Positions 7,671 through 15,601 of a stretch of DNA of 24,452 bases are shown here, piece by piece. The notes under the pieces are model-generated. The model did not search any database and was not told the origin of the DNA. It saw only the letters and a list, made by a program, of their open reading frames with translations. The position numbers were made by a program, and so were the translations under genes. Where the stretch lies: the NCBI GenBank assembly GCA_900546345.1, contig URCI01000047.1, forward strand, positions 1 through 24,452, read 5' to 3'. Position 1 is the first letter of the stretch, and every line of letters begins with the position of its first letter. Origin of the DNA: an uncultured Prevotella sp. Its GTDB lineage: Bacteria > Bacteroidota > Bacteroidia > Bacteroidales > Bacteroidaceae.

Positions 7671-9293
7671 ATGAAACGTATCATTAAGAATATAATTCCT
7701 GCCGCTTTCATGGCTTTGACGCTCGGAGGCCTGACCTCGTGCGTCGGCGACCTTGATGTGGACAACATCAACCCGCAACAGGTATCGACACCGGACAACG
7801 ATGCCGTGCTCAATAAGATTTACTCCAACTTAGTGCTTACCGGCCAGAAGGGGCCTGACGGTAACGGAGATATCGACGGTATCGATGAGGGTACATCAAG
7901 CTTCGCCCGCGAGCTGTTCTATCTGAACGAGCTGCCCACTGATGAGGCCCTCTGGATCTACCCGAACGACAATACCGACGACCTCAACTACAACCGTTGG
8001 TCGGACACGCAGGTCCACCCACAAGGACTTTACTATCGCACAATGTTCGGTATCACGCTCTGCAACTTCTATCTCTCGCAGGTGGCTTCCGATGCCTCCA
8101 CATCAGAGAAGCGTGCCGAGGCTCGTTTCATGCGCGCCTACTTCTACTATTATATGATGGACTTGTTTGGCAATCCGCCTATGGTGACCGACATGAACAC
8201 AGACAAGCCCAAGCAGGCTACGCGCCAGGAAGCATTCAACTTCATCGAGAGCGAGCTAAAGAATGTGTTGGGTGAGGGCGATGACAAAGCCGACGTCTTG
8301 GCAGACAAGCCCGAGGCTTATGGACGCGCCAGCAAAGCTGCAGCCAATCTGCTGCTTGCCCGCCTCTATCTCAATGCCCAAGTTTATACAGGCACGCCAC
8401 AGTGGGAAAAGGCCAAAGAATATGCCAAGCGTGTCATCGACGACAGCAATTGGGGACTGCTCACACAGGGCAATGGCAAATACACTGCCTACCAAATGCT
8501 CTTCATGGGTGACAACGACACCAACGGAGCACAGAAGGAAAATATCCTGCCCGCAATCTGTGATGGCGCAACCACACAGTCTTGGGGTGGTCTGTTCTTC
8601 GTGGCAGGTATGACGACCTCAACGACAAACGCTTCTTACCCCACAGGTTCCTCTGAGGCTTGGGGCGGTATGTTGCCAAGAGCTCAGTTCATCTCTAAGT
8701 TCATTCCGAGCGGAGCAACAGGCTTGAGCGTAGGAACACCGGACAAGGTGGCTAAGGCTGCCAAGGACGATCGTGCGCTGTTCTTCACCGACGGTGACCG
8801 TAAGCCCAGCATCAGCGATGTATCGGCCAACGGTGCCAGTTACCTCTATATTAAATATCTTTCCCTACACTCCGATGGCGGTGCGCTGCACGATGGTTCC
8901 GGAAAGTTCAATGACAACGACATTCCTATGATGCGTGTGGCTGAGGCTTACCTCACCTATGCTGAGGCTGACGCCCGCATCAACGGTGGTTCCTGCACTA
9001 CGGACGGTCTGGCTAAGCTCAACGCGCTCCGCACACGTGCCAATGCTGCCAAACTTACCTCTGCCGACCTTGACACCATTCTTGACGAGTGGAGCCGCGA
9101 GTTCGGTTGGGAGATGCGGCGCCGTATGGACCTCATCCGCTTCGGCAAGTTCGCTGGGCAGAGCGATTATAAGTGGCAATGGGAGAGTGGCTCTGAGGAC
9201 GGACAGGCTTTCGACAGCCACTACAACGTCTACGCTATTCCGGCAACTGACCGTAATGTCAACGATAACCTTAAGCAGAATCCTGGTTACTAA
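7671..9293 (+). CDS. susD: SusD-family starch-binding outer-membrane lipoprotein
   Basis: The protein has 540 residues. It is a lipoprotein with lipobox LTSC (C24) followed by VGDLDVDN; the acidic residues after the cysteine fit Bacteroidota surface export. SusD features are visible: NFYLSQVASDASTSEKRAEA, then RFMRAYFYYYMMDLFGNPPMV (about 145-170), a TPR-like helical body with RASKAAANLLLARLYLNA, and the RagB/SusD C-terminal part with MMRVAEAYLTYAEADAR and REFGWEMRRRMDLIRFGKF. It caps the SusC barrel and binds glycan at the cell surface. It is 21 bp downstream of susC and clearly co-transcribed. Family assignment is firm; ligand is inferred. Confidence 0.96.
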   Translation: MKRIIKNIIPAAFMALTLGGLTSCVGDLDVDNINPQQVSTPDNDAVLNKIYSNLVLTGQKGPDGNGDIDGIDEGTSSFARELFYLNELPTDEALWIYPNDNTDDLNYNRWSDTQVHPQGLYYRTMFGITLCNFYLSQVASDASTSEKRAEARFMRAYFYYYMMDLFGNPPMVTDMNTDKPKQATRQEAFNFIESELKNVLGEGDDKADVLADKPEAYGRASKAAANLLLARLYLNAQVYTGTPQWEKAKEYAKRVIDDSNWGLLTQGNGKYTAYQMLFMGDNDTNGAQKENILPAICDGATTQSWGGLFFVAGMTTSTTNASYPTGSSEAWGGMLPRAQFISKFIPSGATGLSVGTPDKVAKAAKDDRALFFTDGDRKPSISDVSANGASYLYIKYLSLHSDGGALHDGSGKFNDNDIPMMRVAEAYLTYAEADARINGGSCTTDGLAKLNALRTRANAAKLTSADLDTILDEWSREFGWEMRRRMDLIRFGKFAGQSDYKWQWESGSEDGQAFDSHYNVYAIPATDRNVNDNLKQNPGY

Positions 9294-9360
9294 TTAGTTA
9301 CGCAAGGGAGGCGCGACCATGCGCCTCCCGACAGACGAAACACTTAAAAAGAACATCACA

Positions 9361-10533
9361 ATGAAGAAAATAAATATCATAGCATCGCTGCTCCTCGGTG
9401 GCTTGCTCTTCACGGCGTGCGACAGCGACCGTGACGACAACCCCACATTGGTGATGCCGTCGAGCTTCGAGCTTTACGCTCCTGCTGACGCGGAAAACAA
9501 CACCCTCGACTTGGTCAACTCGAGCACGGTGGACTTCACGGCCGACCAACCCGACTTTGGCGGCTTCCCCGTAGCTACGACCTATACCTTGCAGATCTCT
9601 CTCGACTCTGTGTTTACCGATGCTGACGAAGCTGCCGGCACTAAGCAGAACTATGCCGACTTAGGTACTACGTTCACGCAGCCTACAATGAGCGTCAAGG
9701 CCTCGGAGCTCAATGAGAGCATGATCAATCTCTATGAGACCATCAAGAACACCGATTCCTACGACAACGCCGTACGTCCGCTTTATGTACGCTGCAAGGC
9801 CAACATCAATACAGTGAAAGGAAGCGATGTCTATTCCAACGTGGTTGAACTGCCCAATGTACTTGCCACCTACAAGGCTCCTGACGTAACGTTGCCTACC
9901 GATATGTATCTCTGCGGCAGCAGCATCGGTACAGCTTGGAAGACGTGGCAACACATGGCTCCTGTCTATGGTGCGGCCGGACAGTTCTATACCTTGATCT
10001 ATGTGCCTGCAGGCGGTGCCTTCAAGTGGGGACTCAAGGAGGAAGACTGGCACGGTGCTTCTGAGATTGCAACGATTGATGACCAGGCCGGTGCCGGCGT
10101 AAGCGCAAGCAGCGACGACAACGTGGTATTTGCGAATGCCGGTTGGTACAGCATCAAGTTCACCACAAAGATTCGCAGCAACAAGGTGCAATATACGATG
10201 ATCATCGGAAAGGGCGACGTGAAGGTGACCGGTGAAAGCGTTGGTAGCTTTGACACTCCGCTAAGCATGACGGCTCCCGCCGACCAGACAGGCGACTGGA
10301 CGTTCAGCGGCTTCACCGCCAAGGGTGAGCTTCGCGCTTATATCGTCGTTCCAGGTTCTGACTGGTGGCGTACCGAGTTCACAATCCAGAAGAGTGACAA
10401 CACCATCTACTATCGTACCATTGATATCCCGAATAACTGGATGGAGTCCATGGGCGATGGCTACTCTGTGACCGCTGAGCCGGGCAAGACGCTGAAGGTG
10501 AACTTCGATAAGGGTACAGCCTCACTCGAGTAA
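9361..10533 (+). CDS. susE: SusE-like starch-binding lipoprotein
   Basis: The protein has 390 residues from the ATG at 9361; an upstream in-frame ATG at 9319 would add 14 residues before the signal peptide and is rejected. Lipobox FTAC (C20) is followed by DSDRDD, a strong surface-lipoprotein export signal. An N-terminal SusE-type Ig-like domain (about 30-170, SFELYAPADAENNTLDL...VDFT) precedes two carbohydrate-binding-like modules (about 180-285, starting MYLCGSSIGTAWKTWQHM, and about 286-390). The tryptophans W193, W196, W223 and W230 could stack on glucose rings. Likely role: non-catalytic surface starch binding. It is 67 bp after susD, with no promoter between. Confidence 0.85.
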   Translation: MKKINIIASLLLGGLLFTACDSDRDDNPTLVMPSSFELYAPADAENNTLDLVNSSTVDFTADQPDFGGFPVATTYTLQISLDSVFTDADEAAGTKQNYADLGTTFTQPTMSVKASELNESMINLYETIKNTDSYDNAVRPLYVRCKANINTVKGSDVYSNVVELPNVLATYKAPDVTLPTDMYLCGSSIGTAWKTWQHMAPVYGAAGQFYTLIYVPAGGAFKWGLKEEDWHGASEIATIDDQAGAGVSASSDDNVVFANAGWYSIKFTTKIRSNKVQYTMIIGKGDVKVTGESVGSFDTPLSMTAPADQTGDWTFSGFTAKGELRAYIVVPGSDWWRTEFTIQKSDNTIYYRTIDIPNNWMESMGDGYSVTAEPGKTLKVNFDKGTASLE

Positions 10534-10564
10534 TAGAAACACATTGTAAACTGTTAAGCATTCA

Positions 10565-11947
10565 ATGATTATGAAAAAGATATTTTTATTTGGTGGTGTG
10601 GTCGCTGCCTTGATGGGCCTCGCGTCGTGCGATGACAGCTTCGACGACTGGGCTTCGCTGAAAACGGCCGACGCGCCAACAGCCTCCGCAGCCTATGGCC
10701 TCACCTTTACCGGCTCAGGCAAGGACATAGATATGAACGCTGAGAATCTGCCTGATTCCATCGACCTCGTCACGGTGGCTTCCACCGACACGATGGTGAG
10801 CAACTTCATCGTGAAGAATGTCACCCTCAATGGTGGCAAGATTGCTTATCGCCTCGTCGATGGCAAGACAGCGCGCGTCAGCGTTAAGGATCTTGACGAA
10901 GTTGCCAAGCAGCAGCTCAAGAGCCAGAAGTATGAGCAGCGTAAGCTCAATGTAGATGTGACAACGGCAGCCGTTCTCAAGAACGGAACAGCCGTGCAGG
11001 TCTTGGGTAGTGTTGTGCAGAACGAGACACCGCTGAAGACTCCTGACGTAGATCCCAATGGCTACTTCATCCTCGGCGACGCCAACGGATGGGATCGTAC
11101 GAAGCCGTTGATGATGAAAGAGACCGCTGAGGGCTCACACATCTACAAGGCCACGATGACGACAACCGGCAATACCAACTGGTTCAAGTTCTATGGTGCC
11201 TCTTCTTATCATGGTGCCTCCACCTCTTGGGACGATGTCAATGCCGTGCAGTATGGCTGCGCCACGAATGGCGATGCCGCTACGTTCAACTACGTGACAT
11301 GGGGCGATGCCGTGCAGACTCCTACCATTGAAGGTGCCGGTACATGGATTGTCACCTTTGATGCCAACACTTGGACCTACTCCATCTCCAAGCCTGTTCT
11401 TTACATGGCCGGTGACGCCAACGGATGGAAGCAGACGGAAATGCTGGCCTCTACCGACGGCAACTACTACAAGGGCTACATGTACTTGAACAACAACGGC
11501 TTCAAGTTCAGCACAGAAACCAATTGGGATGGTACAAACTATGGCGCAGGCTTCTCTACGGCTAAAGATGCTGCCAATATGTCTCTGCCCGACGGCTATA
11601 CGGAAGGTTACTATCAGGTTGAGCTCGACCTTGCTGCCAAGAAGATGACGCTGACAGCCATCACGACCATCGGTATCATTGGTGATGCTACAGCAAGCGG
11701 TTGGGATGCCTCAACGCCTATGACCTACGACAAGGATAACCATACTTGGGTGCTCAAGGATGCTACGCTGAAAGCCGGCGATCTGAAGTTCCGCGCCAAC
11801 GATGGTTGGGATATCAACTGGGGTGGCACAACCGATGCCTTGACCCAGGGCGGTGCCAACATCAAGATTACCGAGGAAGGCACCTACGACATCGTGCTCC
11901 ATGCTTTGGCTGACGGTCAGGCTTACTGCACGCTGACGAAAAAGTAA
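10565..11947 (+). CDS. susF: SusF-like multi-module starch-binding lipoprotein
   Basis: The protein has 460 residues; the second ATG at 10571 (MKKIFLFGG) is an equally good start. Lipobox LASC (C20 from the second ATG) is followed by DDSFDDW. A SusE/F N-terminal domain is followed by three similar modules: about 164-272 (YFILGDANGWDRTKPL), 275-364 (VLYMAGDANGWKQTEM) and 366-458 (IGIIGDATASGWDASTPM). The repeated GDANGW and the aromatic-rich WFKFYG, FKFST and LKFRANDGW motifs are typical of SusF/SusE starch-binding modules. It is the last gene of the sus operon, 31 bp after susE and followed by a terminator. Confidence 0.87.
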   Translation: MIMKKIFLFGGVVAALMGLASCDDSFDDWASLKTADAPTASAAYGLTFTGSGKDIDMNAENLPDSIDLVTVASTDTMVSNFIVKNVTLNGGKIAYRLVDGKTARVSVKDLDEVAKQQLKSQKYEQRKLNVDVTTAAVLKNGTAVQVLGSVVQNETPLKTPDVDPNGYFILGDANGWDRTKPLMMKETAEGSHIYKATMTTTGNTNWFKFYGASSYHGASTSWDDVNAVQYGCATNGDAATFNYVTWGDAVQTPTIEGAGTWIVTFDANTWTYSISKPVLYMAGDANGWKQTEMLASTDGNYYKGYMYLNNNGFKFSTETNWDGTNYGAGFSTAKDAANMSLPDGYTEGYYQVELDLAAKKMTLTAITTIGIIGDATASGWDASTPMTYDKDNHTWVLKDATLKAGDLKFRANDGWDINWGGTTDALTQGGANIKITEEGTYDIVLHALADGQAYCTLTKK

Positions 11948-11977
11948 GGTTTTTACAGCTTTATCATTATATCATGT

Positions 11978-12011
11978 AGAGGGCAGCTCATTTCGGGGGC
12001 TGCCCTCTTTT
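11978..12011 (+). terminator. Intrinsic terminator of the sus operon
   Basis: A perfect 10-bp stem (AGAGGGCAGC / GCTGCCCTCT) with an 11-nt loop, followed by TTT. It lies 31 bp after the susF stop codon. Confidence 0.85.
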
Positions 12012-12074
12012 CGTGTGCTTCGGAGGATAAGGTCGGTTCTTGTCTTTCTTTTTTAGAATAAGCTTCGGTTTAAG

Positions 12075-12105
12075 TTGCAAGTTTCAAAGATTATGCTTAA
12101 CTTTG
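12075..12105 (+). promoter_or_regulatory. Promoter of the toxin-antitoxin pair
   Basis: TTG at 12075-12077, a 20-bp spacer, and TAACTTTG at 12098-12105. Transcription should start near 12112. This rules out the GTG at 12110 and supports the ATG at 12128. Confidence 0.72.
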
Positions 12106-12127
12106 CGAAGTGATAAAGTGTTGGATT

Positions 12128-12391
12128 ATGGATATAGCTCTGAATTCTACGGATAATTATTGGAACCTTCTTAAACATCTTAGTTCTGATGTTAAGTTGG
12201 AACTTATAGCTCGTTTGAGCAGATCGTTGCAGAACGATAAGGCTGATAGCAAGAGCAAGAACGTCTCTGCTACTTCTTTCTATGGCGTATGGACAGATTC
12301 GGACTTCCCCATGGATGCTGACAGCATGGTGTCTGAGATTAAGAATTCACGGTCTTTTAATAAGAAGGATATTGAAGCGTTATATGATTAA
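12128..12391 (+). CDS. Putative antitoxin of a PIN-toxin pair
   Basis: An 87-residue protein directly upstream of, and overlapping by 8 bp, a PIN-domain gene. It begins MDIALNSTDNYWNLLKHLSS, continues with an amphipathic helix (VKLELIARLSRSL), and ends with the WTDSDFPMDADSMVSEIKNS segment and FNKKDIEALYD. This layout resembles small Bacteroidota antitoxins that accompany PIN toxins: the tail wraps the toxin, and the helical start would dimerise. I see no clear DNA-binding fold, so autoregulation is not shown. The role is assigned mainly from size and position. The region is more AT-rich than the flanking sus genes. Confidence 0.68.
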   Translation: MDIALNSTDNYWNLLKHLSSDVKLELIARLSRSLQNDKADSKSKNVSATSFYGVWTDSDFPMDADSMVSEIKNSRSFNKKDIEALYD

Positions 12392-12797
12392 ATATCTTTT
12401 GGATACAAATATTTGCGTTTTCCTTCTTCGTGGTAAATATCATGTCGATGAGGTTATCAATGAACATGGGTTGTCGAACTGTGGTATATCGGAGATAACC
12501 CTTGCAGAATTGAAGTATGGTGCTGAGCTAGGACGCCAAAAGGGTATTGGCTATCGAGAGCAAGCGTTAGATGCTTTTATTGATTCTATTCAGATAGTTC
12601 CAATTATTGATAGCCTTGATTTATATGCTGAAGAAAAGGCTCGCCTAAGGTTAGCGGGTACGCCTGCTAACGATGACTTCGACTTGTTGATTGGTTGTAC
12701 TGCGGTCCATCATCATTTAGTAATGGTTACTGAAAACACAAAGGACTTTAGAAATATTCGTAATATTCGATTAGATAATTGGGTTCAGAGAAAATAG
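12384..12797 (+). CDS. vapC: PIN-domain ribonuclease toxin (VapC family)
   Basis: The protein has 137 residues from the ATG at 12384, which overlaps the antitoxin stop (ATGATTAA). The PIN pattern is complete: D7 in YLLDTN, E42 in ITLAELKYG, D98/D100 in NDDFDLLIGCTA, and VTENTKDF (115-122) for the last acidic region. PIN toxins cut tRNA or rRNA in a Mg2+-dependent way when freed from the antitoxin. An open frame extends upstream to 12282 but covers the antitoxin gene, so the start at 12384 is chosen. The pair sits between the sus operon and the amylase and looks like an insertion. Confidence 0.88.
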   Translation: MIKYLLDTNICVFLLRGKYHVDEVINEHGLSNCGISEITLAELKYGAELGRQKGIGYREQALDAFIDSIQIVPIIDSLDLYAEEKARLRLAGTPANDDFDLLIGCTAVHHHLVMVTENTKDFRNIRNIRLDNWVQRK

Positions 12798-12813
12798 AAT
12801 ATAGTTATTATCA

Positions 12814-12827
12814 TGCAAACGTTTACA
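12814..12827. promoter_or_regulatory. LacI-type operator upstream of the amylase
   Basis: TGCAAACGTTTACA matches the susC operator in 13 of 14 positions. With the flanking bases it extends to ATG...CAT symmetry. Its centre (12820.5) is 61.5 bp upstream of the first T of the -7 box. Confidence 0.78.
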
Positions 12828-12860
12828 TGTTAAATCGCTTCTTGACGTAAATCAATGCAA

Positions 12861-12871
12861 TGCAAGTTGCA
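12861..12871. promoter_or_regulatory. TGCAAGTTGCA dyad in the amylase promoter
   Basis: A perfect 11-bp palindrome (TGCAA-G-TTGCA) lies 10 bp upstream of the -7 box. Its right side (AGTTGCACA) is the reverse complement of the TGTGCAACT found upstream of susC. It is a candidate second regulator site. Confidence 0.35.
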
Positions 12872-12881
12872 CAGAATATCG

Positions 12882-12889
12882 TAACTTTG
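12882..12889 (+). promoter_or_regulatory. -7 promoter box of the amylase
   Basis: TAACTTTG matches TAnnTTTG. There is no TTG at the 19-21 bp spacing. The predicted leader is about 55 nt. Confidence 0.68.
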
Positions 12890-12950
12890 CCACATCTATT
12901 ATTATACGAAGCAAGCATTACATAAGATTTACGGTAAAAACAGATTTAAT

Positions 12951-14813
12951 ATGAAGAAGATTTTCTCTACTTTTGTGGCTCTTCTCGCTGCTGCCAACAT
13001 GATGGCTCAGGGATGGCCCCGTGGCTATGACGGCGTCATGCTGCAGAGCTTCTACTGGGGCAGCTACACCGAGTCGAGCTGGAGCAACCTCACCCAGCAG
13101 GCTGATACACTCTCGAAGTACTTCAACCTCATCTGGGCTCCCCCCTCGGGCTACCCGAACACCACATCGAACAACATGGGTTACTACCCCATCTATTGGC
13201 TCAATCAAAAAAGTGCCTTCGGTACAGAGGCAGAGTTGCGCAAGATGATCAAGACCTTTAAAGATAAAGGTACGGGCGTCATCGCTGATGTGGTCATCAA
13301 CCATAAGAATGGTCCGTCGAGCTGGTGCTCTTTTGCCAACGAGAGCGTTACTGGCCAAAACACCGGCAAGACGTACTCCGTGACTTGGGACAACACCAAC
13401 TACACACAGATCTGTAGCGACGACGAGGGTAACACCAACAAGTCTTCTGAGGCATACGGCAAGGTAAAGGGCAATAAGGACACTGGTCTCAACGAAGACG
13501 GATGCCGTGACCTCGACCATACCAACGCCACCACACAGAAGAACGTGGAGACCTATGAGGACTTTCTGCTCAACGAGATGGGCTACACGGGCTTCCGCTA
13601 CGATTATGTGAAAGGCTTCGACCCCAAATATATCAACACGTATAACACTGCTGCCAAACCAAAATACTCTGTTGGCGAGTACTGGCAAGGCTCCGTGACC
13701 GATACCAAGAGTGGCGATCATCCTTTTGGCGGCGTGAAAGACTGGGTAGACGCAACAGGTAAGACGAGTGCCGCCTTTGACTTCCCGATGAAATACTTCA
13801 TCCAGAATGCCTTCGGTAGCAACAACTGGAGTAAGCTTACCGACTATGCCAATGGAAAAACCACGTTGATGGGCACTGATGGCTACGCACAGTATGCCGT
13901 GACCTTCGTCGACAACCACGACACGGGTGAGCCGCACGATAATCCTTCTCCTTTGCGTGCTAACATCGCAGCTGCCAACGCTTACATTCTCGCTATGCCG
14001 GGCACACCATGCATCTGGATCAGCCACTGGACGGCCTACAAGACGATTATCAAGAAATGTATCCTTGCCCGTAAGCTCGCCGGCATCACCAATACCAGCG
14101 CCGTGGAGACCTCGGTAGGCTCCACAGCTGGCTACTATGCGAAGGTGAAAGGCACCAAGGGCGAGGTGCTCATTGTCGTAGGAGCACCGACAGGTGTCAG
14201 TACTACAGGCTTCCAGTTAGCGTGCGAAGGCGAGAACTTCAAGTACTATGTCTCTGACGGTCTCGACATCAGTGGCATCAAGAGTATCAAGGATGAGGTA
14301 AGCAGCTGGAAAGCACCTTCTTTCTGCAAGGTCAACGACGGTGAGATATGCGCCTTCTTCGAGGTACCAAGTTCTTGGTCTAATGTCACCAAAGTGAACT
14401 GCTGGGCCTGGGATGCAAGCGGCAACTACACCGGAAACAGTAAAACAGGCTGGCCTGGTGTCTCCTGCACGTTAGTAGGCACAACAGCAGCAGGCAATGC
14501 AGTATATAAATGGACTTGGAACAGTAAATATTATGCCGACGTAACCGGTGCAACAGCCACGACACCGACGCATATCATCTTCTCGGCAAACACTGGTTCT
14601 CCACAGCAGAACGACATGACGTTCAAGAATGGCAACTACTACACCTTGAGTACAGTCGCTGGCAATGTCATCGATGCTACCACGGGTATCAGCAAGATAA
14701 CGACTACAACGAATACCGCTGACGCTCCAATGTATAACCTCGCCGGGCGGCGTGTGGACAGCAACTATAAAGGTGTGGTGATACAGAATGGAAAGAAAGT
14801 AGTGAGAAAGTAA
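12951..14813 (+). CDS. Secreted GH13 alpha-amylase with CBM26-like module and T9SS-like tail
   Basis: The protein has 620 residues. Signal peptide 1-20 (ANMMAQ); there is no lipobox, unlike SusG. The GH13 barrel shows region I DVVINH (113-118), region II GFRYD with the nucleophile D218, region III SVGEYW with the acid/base E243, and region IV FVDNHD with D324. The catalytic domain ends near residue 470. Residues 478-567 (VNCWAWDASGNYTG, GWPGVSC, YKWTWN, HIIFSANTG) resemble a CBM26 starch-binding module. The last 27 residues (MYNLAGRRV...YKGVVIQNGKKV) match the short Prevotella-type C-terminal sorting tail of type IX secretion. Likely role: extracellular hydrolysis of alpha-1,4-glucan feeding SusCD. 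It has its own promoter and operator. GH13 subfamily was not determined. Confidence 0.93.
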   Translation: MKKIFSTFVALLAAANMMAQGWPRGYDGVMLQSFYWGSYTESSWSNLTQQADTLSKYFNLIWAPPSGYPNTTSNNMGYYPIYWLNQKSAFGTEAELRKMIKTFKDKGTGVIADVVINHKNGPSSWCSFANESVTGQNTGKTYSVTWDNTNYTQICSDDEGNTNKSSEAYGKVKGNKDTGLNEDGCRDLDHTNATTQKNVETYEDFLLNEMGYTGFRYDYVKGFDPKYINTYNTAAKPKYSVGEYWQGSVTDTKSGDHPFGGVKDWVDATGKTSAAFDFPMKYFIQNAFGSNNWSKLTDYANGKTTLMGTDGYAQYAVTFVDNHDTGEPHDNPSPLRANIAAANAYILAMPGTPCIWISHWTAYKTIIKKCILARKLAGITNTSAVETSVGSTAGYYAKVKGTKGEVLIVVGAPTGVSTTGFQLACEGENFKYYVSDGLDISGIKSIKDEVSSWKAPSFCKVNDGEICAFFEVPSSWSNVTKVNCWAWDASGNYTGNSKTGWPGVSCTLVGTTAAGNAVYKWTWNSKYYADVTGATATTPTHIIFSANTGSPQQNDMTFKNGNYYTLSTVAGNVIDATTGISKITTTTNTADAPMYNLAGRRVDSNYKGVVIQNGKKVVRK

Positions 14814-14814
14814 A

Positions 14815-14858
14815 AGCCCTTCCCTAAAGCCCTTCCCTAACCCTCCCCAAGGGGAGGG
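14815..14858. repeat. 13-bp tandem duplication and GC hairpin after the amylase
   Basis: AGCCCTTCCCTAA occurs twice in perfect tandem (14815-14827 and 14828-14840). CCCTCCCC-AA-GGGGAGGG follows (14841-14858), an 8-bp stem with a 2-nt spacer. No T-run follows, so use as a terminator is uncertain. An imperfect AATACCC/GGGCGTATT dyad lies just after (14865-14885). Confidence 0.7.
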
Positions 14859-14895
14859 GATGGCAATACCCGAAAGGGCGTATTTCGGTTTTGAT

Positions 14896-14998
14896 GTAGG
14901 GGCGGGTTTTATGCCCGTCCTAATTCTCTTGAAGGTAATCTTTTGATATGAGGAAGATGCCATTTGGGGGTTAGGACGGGCATAAAGCCCGCCCCTAC
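14896..14998. repeat. Inverted pair of REP-like GTAG hairpins (BIME-like)
   Basis: Two 28-bp arms at 14896-14923 and 14971-14998 are inverted copies, 27 of 28 identical, separated by 47 bp. Each arm starts at its outer end with GTAG, then a hairpin: GGGCGGG / CCCGTCC (7 bp, loop TTTTATG) on the left and GGGCGGGC / GCCCGTCC (8 bp, loop TTTAT) on the right, each with one G-T wobble. A GTAG head plus short hairpin in head-outward pairs is the structure of RAYT-mobilised REP/BIME elements. The pair also lies between two convergent genes, where it could end transcription. Confidence 0.72.
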
Positions 14999-15022
14999 GG
15001 CGTTACCCCCTGGTTGTACATT

Positions 15023-15598
15023 TTAGTACAGCAGTACCAGGCCGGCGAAGGCGGCGTAGCCAATCATGCGGATAGGGTTGATGTGGAGCCAGTAGGTACC
15101 CACAAACGTAGCGACGAAGAGGGCTACGCTGATGGAAAACTGCCAGGGATTCTCTGCCCAGGACGAGAAGTTCTCCTTGTCGAGAAGCATCAACGTAGCG
15201 GCAGCAAGCAGGCCGACGACCCCCGGGCGCAATCCTAAAAAGATATGCTGAACCGTCGGCGTATTCATATACTTCATAAACATCCGTGCGATGACGATCA
15301 TCATGATGAACGAGGGCAGCACCAGCGCAAAGGTTGCAGTGGCAGATCCCAGCGTCGACATCATCATGCCGTAGCCCGCATTGTTTACCGCGGTATAGCC
15401 GCAGTAGGTGGCGGAGTTGATGCCTACGGGTCCCGGCGTCATCTGTGAGATGGCGACGATGTTGGTGAACTCTGCCGTCGACAGCCATCCATGGACGTGC
15501 ACGGTCTCGTTCTGAATGAGCGAGAGCATGCCGTAGCCGCCGCCGAATCCGAAGAGGCCGATGAGAAAGAACGTATAGAAGAGTTGCAGAAAGATCAT
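15023..15598 (-). CDS. Short-chain chromate (CHR) transporter, second half-size subunit
   Basis: The protein has 191 residues, half the length of classic ChrA. It has FLIGLFGFGGGYGMLSLIQ near the start and SQMTPGPVGINSATYCGY (about 50-67), the typical CHR motifs, plus about five or six hydrophobic segments and a conserved LGLRPGVVGLLAA. It starts 3 bp after the stop of the other half-size CHR gene; paired short CHR proteins are known to act together, usually in chromate efflux, and in many anaerobes the true substrate is unknown. It ends facing the amylase gene. Confidence 0.88.
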   Translation of the reverse strand: MIFLQLFYTFFLIGLFGFGGGYGMLSLIQNETVHVHGWLSTAEFTNIVAISQMTPGPVGINSATYCGYTAVNNAGYGMMMSTLGSATATFALVLPSFIMMIVIARMFMKYMNTPTVQHIFLGLRPGVVGLLAAATLMLLDKENFSSWAENPWQFSISVALFVATFVGTYWLHINPIRMIGYAAFAGLVLLY

Positions 15599-15601
15599 AG
15601 A

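Noticed and set aside
12918..14027. 369-codon minus-strand open frame
   Set aside because: Antisense to the GH13 amylase whose four conserved regions are all present.
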